Under the pieces are notes generated by a model. It did not search any database. It was not told the DNA's origin and worked only from the letters and a program-made list of their open reading frames with translations. This document shows positions 42,055 through 64,000 of a stretch of DNA of 64,000 bases, piece after piece (positions within the stretch are counted from its first letter, which is position 1; every line of letters starts with the position of its first letter). This DNA comes from Candidula unifasciata (lineage: Eukaryota; Mollusca; Gastropoda; Stylommatophora; Geomitridae), in NCBI GenBank assembly GCA_905116865.2, contig CAJHNH020000569.1, forward strand, positions 675,491 to 739,490, given 5' to 3'. The position numbers and the translations under genes are program-made.

Positions 42055-42430
42055 CGGAATGAGACGATGTTTGAACTTGAAGTTTAAACAACGAATCAAC
42101 ATCATGGCACACAGGTAGTAACCGATAAGTGCTCCGTTCTTCAGCACAGTGCACAGGCTCTGTAGCACCGGCGAGGATCCTGAAATCTTTTGGGTAGATT
42201 TTTAACTGCAAATTTTCCCCGGGGGGCGCCGTCAGCTTCTCTCTCTTTTTTTTTTCTATTTCTAATAGCCAAGGGATTTTTACGTGCGCAACAATGCATA
42301 CAGGCGACTGATCAGACTTCCCAGAGGTCAGGGGGAATTACTAGCAGTCTAAGTGAAAACATTCTACCCCTTATCGGGGATTGAACCCGGAGCCTCGAGC
42401 ACTCGAGGCCGACACCATATGAGACACTTT
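42055..42430 (-). repeat. SINE family D, full length
   Basis: Tail first: TGAAGTTTAAACAACGAATC, TCAACATCATGGCACACAGG, AGTGCTCCGTTCTTCAGCAC; then CACCGGCGAGGATCCTGAAA, and the tRNA-like head GGGGATTGAACCCGGAGCCT then CGAGCACTCGAGGCCGACAC. Confidence 0.85.
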
Positions 42431-45223
42431 GTGATAAGTAGTACCTTTACAGACACTTTATAGTGATCACCAGCACCATTTTTTCTTCTAGAAAAATTAA
42501 AGCTCAGGTAATAAGTAAGTTGATTAGAACACTGAATATGATGTGGCGGATGATCTTTAGATGGGTGTTTCAAACGCGGGACATCTCTCTTGTGACCGAG
42601 AAGTTTTTCGGAGGGTTGTTAGGGAAGCAATGTTCTGCAAAGGACGTGTTGCTGACTGATTAGAATAGAACACTCACAGTTCTCATTTTATATGTACGGA
42701 GTTATAAGAATGTCGTAAAGAAAATCGAGCCAGTTTACGGGTAGCCCGCATGTAAACATTGTTGAAGACAGGAATCCATGTGCGTGTTCACGGTGTTGTC
42801 TTGTGCTGTTGCAATACACGACTTTGTAACTGTGACTGTTTAGTTTCAGCGTATTACACAGCGGTTGGAAATATCTTTTGGAGTATTTTTTATTATAAGC
42901 GGCGGTAAGGCATTGTTTTGTTCAGTTTTTGATGTGCTATAGTATAGTGCTATATACTGGACTATACAATTAGACTGATTATTCATTCATTAATCTGATA
43001 GGGTGTTTAGTCAAAATTTATTTTTTGGGCCTTTTGCTTTTAAACCATGATAGCTGCTTAGAGGTTAAAAAACAGAGTTCAACGGTACCTCAATGAAGTC
43101 TGTATGTCAGTTCTAAGCGGAGATATTCACATTTTAGTGACGGAAAGTGCTCCCAAAAATTAATAGAAAAAAAAACAGAAACAAGATGGCGGCCTGTTCC
43201 CAAGTGAAAACTGGACCTAAAGTGACAACATTTGTATGTTTTATGTCTACACCTCTTATGTTTTTTGCTGAACCCCTTAGCAACCATATATCATTGCATT
43301 CAGGGCAGCAAGCTCTAACTAAAGTTGTTGCTTTTTAAAAAATATAATGTAATGCAAATCTAATTAACAAAGAAAAATGGGTCAAATTATCAGTATTAAT
43401 AATTAAATACCTTATGAATTAATGATTATTATCCAGTGTGTCTTGCAAGACGTATACTATAATATGCATACTTTTGTAACGATTCTCTGTGTTATGATGT
43501 ATCTCTTCCTATTTGTTGAAAAATGCTTTTTCTCGTACTGTCACTTTTGTGTGTGTGTGTGTGTGTGCACATCTGACCAAAATTGGCTTTGCTTATTATT
43601 CCACTGTTAAAGTTAAAAAATGTTCAACAGTGAGTGGATTGACGTCATTGCATCGTTACTGGTTTCATATGGATTGGTCTTTCTCCACATAACCGTGAAT
43701 AGCTAGCCGCATGCCGAGAGCTTAGCACGAAGCCTGAATACCGTAGCTCCAGCAACAGTCCTCAGAGATCCCTGTTAACCCAAAAAATTCATTTTTGAGT
43801 TGAACAACGCAGCTGTAAAAACGCACCGCAACCTTCCAAGTGTGAGGTTAACGGCTTGACCACTTTGCTACGGAGACCCCCATATTGTTTGATAACGAAG
43901 TGAAAACATGCACTCTTCTTACTGATTTAACATAATCCCTTTTTCAGTCTTCGCAAGTTATTCTTTCATTTTATTGATAATGAGTGCATTTCACCAGAGA
44001 GTCCCCTTCTTCTTAACCAGTCACTGCTCAATATTTTATTTATTTGTTCAAAATATTCTAAAGTATTCACTCATATCTAATTTGTGATTCAGTGCTATGT
44101 TTTCATGGAGTAAAATTATTAAATAAGTTCCTTTGTGATTCACTTTGGATTTATGTTGTGTTTTCACGGAGCAGTGTTTCATAAGGTAAGAGTCAATAGT
44201 ACATTCTACTTTATAAATTAACGTATCTATGAGTCACTATGACTCATGTGATCTGTTTGCTGGCTAGTATATATTATCTGACATTACAGTTTCTTTTTAA
44301 ATGCTCAAGATATGTGTCTGTGGGGAAAGAAATTAATTTTCTGAGCATGGAATGGATCCCTTGGGCAAAGCAAAAATGTTTTTTTTTAAATTTAAATTCA
44401 ACCATTCCATTTAAGAATTCACTCAGTATTACTAACACAAACATTTTTTTTAAAATTCATTTATGGCAGATTTGTGTATAGCCTATACTATAGAAAAAAA
44501 TCAATAAATAATAGTATAATTTATACTAACTAATAATTTATTGATTTTATTTTACTGCTTTATTTTTTTATTTTTTTTTTCTCATTAAAAAAAAAATGAT
44601 TTTAATAAATTAACTAATAATATATTACTGTTTTATTCTAATTCCCTTTATTTGATAAATTATTAAATAGAAAATAATAGTATTAGTAAGATTATTATTA
44701 AAGAAATATCAAGAAGTCCACACATGTGGCTGCCATCGCCCCACCATCGGTGAAATTCTGAGTGTGGGGGTCAACAGGTAAAAATAATCTCAAACAAAGA
44801 ATTTGTCAAATTAAATAATAATTTATGCCTTAATAAACACTAAAGTGGCTACAGATTTGAAAAAATATAACATTAGCACTGTAACATTCACTGATTTGCA
44901 TCAATTTGTTTTATTAATGCATCATCTGTGTTCAGCCTCAAAGCAAAACTGAGAAAATTAATCAGCCATTAGGTGTGTCATAAAACTAGTCATTATAATA
45001 TTTTGAGCTATTTAAATTTATCAGAGGCAATAAAACCACAAAGATAAATTACTATTTCAACTTTAAATTGTATTATTTGAACATTAATTTGCCCTGATAA
45101 TAAGCATTATCAATATAAAACAGACACGATTTTTTTAGCATGCCGTCCGCAATTTTGTTTCAACCTTATTAATTCAACTAATTCTGAAAGACTTGATCGC
45201 GAAAAAAATTTATATCTGAAAAC
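42431..45223. other. AT-rich intergenic stretch, no gene seen
   Basis: Holds a (TG)n run at 43549-43567 and a tRNA-like block around 43790-43880 (minus: GGGTCTCCGTAGCAAAGTGG, with GGAAGGTTGCGG), probably another SINE head. 44500-44700 is nearly pure A/T. No coding sequence supported. Confidence 0.45.
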
Positions 45224-45224
45224 A

Positions 45225-45458
45225 TTGACGTCATTTCTAACTCAAACTTCACAACTATATGTAAAAATGGACGCAGAATTCATTTATACCACAATAGAGA
45301 TTGTACAATGCCTAAAAAAAGAGTTATTAAAGAACCTAACTTCCCGTAATTCAAATGAAGAAATATTTTTCACGGAGCGAATGTCTTTTCTAAAACATGT
45401 GCTGTTCGGCAATCTGACCTCTACTGAAGCGATCAAGTGTGTTTGCGTTCGTTTCTGA
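45225..45458 (+). other. Small ORF of unknown status
   Basis: 77 codons with MDAEFIYTTIEIVQCLKKEL then LKNLTSRNSNEEIFFTERMS. It is non-repetitive as far as I can see and 2.2 kb upstream of RIOK1. No donor or domain was recognised; it may be chance in A/T-rich DNA. Confidence 0.15.
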
Positions 45459-45659
45459 ACAGCTAGTAACGAGTGACTCGGGTTTTTATAGTGACTAGTA
45501 AAGGAACGCTTAAAATTCGGGGACAGGAAGTCCGTCCCGTAACTAGGCAGTCCCAGCATTCTGTAAAAAGGGGCGTATCCCCGACAACGTATAGCCTATT
45601 AATCATTAATCAATCTATCATCATTCATCATAAATTAAAGTTTAATGATTAAACTGAAA

Positions 45660-46220
45660 CTCATTCATGTTGAATTAAGAATCGACATTTTACAGCACTC
45701 TGGACACCCACATAAGCGCCTCGTCCCCATCTTCAGCAGCAAGCGAAGAGCTAAAATTCTGATGCTACCAGTAAAGTAAATGTCTGATAGTAACATGAAT
45801 CCGTCTCGCCTCCCCGCCCCCCCCCCCCCCCCCCCCCCCCCGAGTTGAGTGTTGAACTGTTGAGCATCGTCTATTCTCCTCGGATCGTAACGGTAATGAT
45901 GATCTATCTATCTGTGCCTCGGCACTGTTCACTCGCTCCCAGAGGACCCTCACAACGTAAATCAACATCCAGCTTGTCATACATCAGTTCACCACCAAGT
46001 GGTGCAGAGCCGGCCAATCTTAGTCTATAGCCTGCTTATCTCCCAACGGCAAGAACACAACAGCATGAGCATCACCTGGAGAAAATATCCGAAGGATGCT
46101 TACTACCCGGGACCTTTGAAGTGATGCTTGCCACTCTGCATGGAGCATACCTGTCTCCACCTTTCGCAACATGCTCTGGGAATCATTTACAATGACGACC
46201 CGACTGCACTCAAATAACAT
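45660..46220 (-). mobile_element. RNase H-LINE 3' region (minus)
   Basis: GAATTAAGAATCGACATTTT, CCCCATCTTCAGCAGCAAGC, CATCAGTTCACCACCAAGTG, and the minus protein block VVIVNDSQSMLRKVETGMLH (RNase H Asp strand). A 25-base poly-C lies at 45817-45841. Confidence 0.8.
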
Positions 46221-46499
46221 CTAGAAACATAGAGACCTCATCAACTATTTCATCCACATCACTATTCCTATTACAATTAATTATACACCTAACCTGCTGT
46301 TGTTATTGCAGAGAAACATCCATAAGATCGCGATGATCACTTGTGAATTGATTCCACAATTTCAGTACTTTCAGATCCATCCAAACCCCAAAACTGTTTT
46401 CATTACTTTTAGTTTTAGTATTAAAATAATCAAAATTGAAAATTGTAAAACTAAAAATGATTGTCCGAAAGGACATTAAGTAACAGCAGAGTATTACTA

Positions 46500-46870
46500 C
46501 AGAGGTGAAGGGACACTGTTTTCAGACAACGTCACAACATCCAGTATGGGAAGGGAGGTCGAGGCAGTAACGGCAGCTTTCTGATAGCTTAAAAGCAGCA
46601 TGGACCTGACATATTGTAATTGTAATAAACTCACAGAGCATGCTTTGGAAAACTGAAACTGGTGTCCTACATGCAGAGTGGCTCACATTACTTGATAAGA
46701 CTCAGATCAGGAGTGTAGCGTGAATTTACTGTCCAGGATATTCAGGTGTGCGAGGTAATGAGCTGTTGATACATTGGCTGCTGCCGCTCCTCTGGGAGAT
46801 GAATTTTCTAAGATTAATTGGAGTAATTTAAAGGATAGGGGTCTCGGAGCTTTATGTAGCTGAGGGCCTC
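46500..46870 (+). mobile_element. RNase H-LINE fragment (plus), decayed
   Basis: GGTCGAGGCAGTAACGGCAG (VEAVTAA), CACAGAGCATGCTTTGGAAA (SQSMLWK), CATGCAGAGTGGCTCA and TCAGGTGTGCGAGGTAATGA (SGVRGNE). Confidence 0.6.
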
Positions 46871-46889
46871 ATAAGGTCTAAATCCGGCC

Positions 46890-47235
46890 TTGAATACGCA
46901 GGTGTAAAAGTGTCAAGAAAGAAATTAACTCACACACTACAAAGAGGAGAGCACTGATCACTTGCAGTATAAGAGGACAGTTAGCTAATGAAAGTAGAAC
47001 ATTATATACAACCATGAGAAAAAGACAAAGTTCTTTGGTCATGTAATGTGAAAAGGAGCACTTGAAAATATTGTGACGACTGGAAAGATCACTGGTAGAA
47101 GAGGCAGACAGAGAGAAATGATGGTGGATGGCTAAAGACAGTGGCATGGAGGAATATCATCAGTGGAATTGATCCGGAACACCAAAGAACGTGATCTGTG
47201 GAGATGCTTGCCCGCCTACGCCAGCTGGCAAGGCC
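46890..47235 (+). mobile_element. LINE RT tail (plus), decayed
   Basis: TTCTTTGGTCATGTAATG (FFGHVM), AAGATCACTGGTAGAAGAGG (KITGRRG), CAGACAGAGAGAAATGATGG and GACAGTGGCATGGAGGAATA: post-RT motif without the RT core. Confidence 0.65.
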
Positions 47236-47340
47236 CTTGATGATGATGATATCTTTTACTGTTCTTGAAAATTTAATACACAGTTAATTCACACAGTTTA
47301 TTAATTCATTCACAGTTGAAACTGAAGTAAAATTAAATAA

Positions 47341-47633
47341 CTTCTTCTTCTTCTTCTTCGCGTTCACCAGCTGTAAACTCTGGCGGAAGGTTCTGGTTGC
47401 TCGTCTACTACTGAACTGCAGTCCTGCTCCAGAACCTGAGTGTTGCGTGTGCATCAGTTTTACAGATCTCATTCTCTTGAATACAGACTGTTGGTTCCTT
47501 GCCTCTCCGGCAGACGCACTCCGTCTTCAAAGGAAGCTCCCCAATTAGTTGACTCTTACAACATGCTTTTGGGGAGGCAGTGGGTCTATTCTTGTTTTCC
47601 CCACAATGGGACCCGGAACCCACACAGGGGATT
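47341..47633 (-). repeat. SINE family A, near-intact, 40 bases before RIOK1 exon 1
   Basis: Reverse orientation, CTTCTTCTTCTTCTTCTTCG through GAACCCACACAGGGG. About fifteen differences by eye from 33909-34202. Confidence 0.92.
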
Positions 47634-47675
47634 AAATAACTACATTGCTCATCTTATTCTTTAGTGAAAACAGAA

Positions 47676-64000
<16,325 letters not shown>

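Overview
This is a piece of an animal nuclear genome with long introns, standard GT-AG splicing and very dense transposon remains. The repeat load (tRNA-derived SINEs, RTE-like and RNase H-bearing LINEs, mariner, hAT and TTAA-type elements) and the sequences of three conserved eukaryotic genes suggest a non-vertebrate metazoan. A lophotrochozoan such as a mollusc is my best guess, but this is inference and not certain.

Layout. (1) At 280-437 the minus strand holds an open, spliced-looking exon of a gene I do not recognise; the gene would continue off the left edge. (2) 4578-9480, plus strand: three exons encode the SNARE motif, the transmembrane anchor and a luminal tail of a synaptobrevin/VAMP-type R-SNARE; its N-terminal exon was not found. 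(3) 21197-39575, minus strand: a complete nine-exon PREB (SEC12) gene, reconstructed exon by exon with all phases matching to give 417 residues, the same length as human PREB. (4) 47676-64000, plus strand: the first ten coding exons of the atypical protein kinase RIOK1. The gene runs off the right edge before the catalytic loop. Almost none of these exons is visible as an ATG-initiated ORF; they were found by reading splice sites and conserved protein segments.

The remaining sequence is mostly repeats: at least four SINE families (one of about 290 bp with a (GAA)n tail, three with tRNA-like heads), many 5'-truncated LINE tails, three mariner relics, one hAT relic, TTAA-flanked elements, a foldback element of about 400 bp, and several minisatellites inside introns. 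The three genes are not an operon or obvious module. VAMP and PREB both act in the secretory pathway (vesicle fusion and COPII initiation) and RIOK1 in 40S ribosome maturation, but their adjacency is probably incidental.

I did not find a convincing new biological system. The best leads are the unidentified exon at 280-437, an unidentified intronic ORF at 29449-29733, the C-terminal tail of the VAMP, a nested LINE-in-LINE insertion with a target duplication, and an apparent sharing of 3' tails between a SINE and a LINE family.
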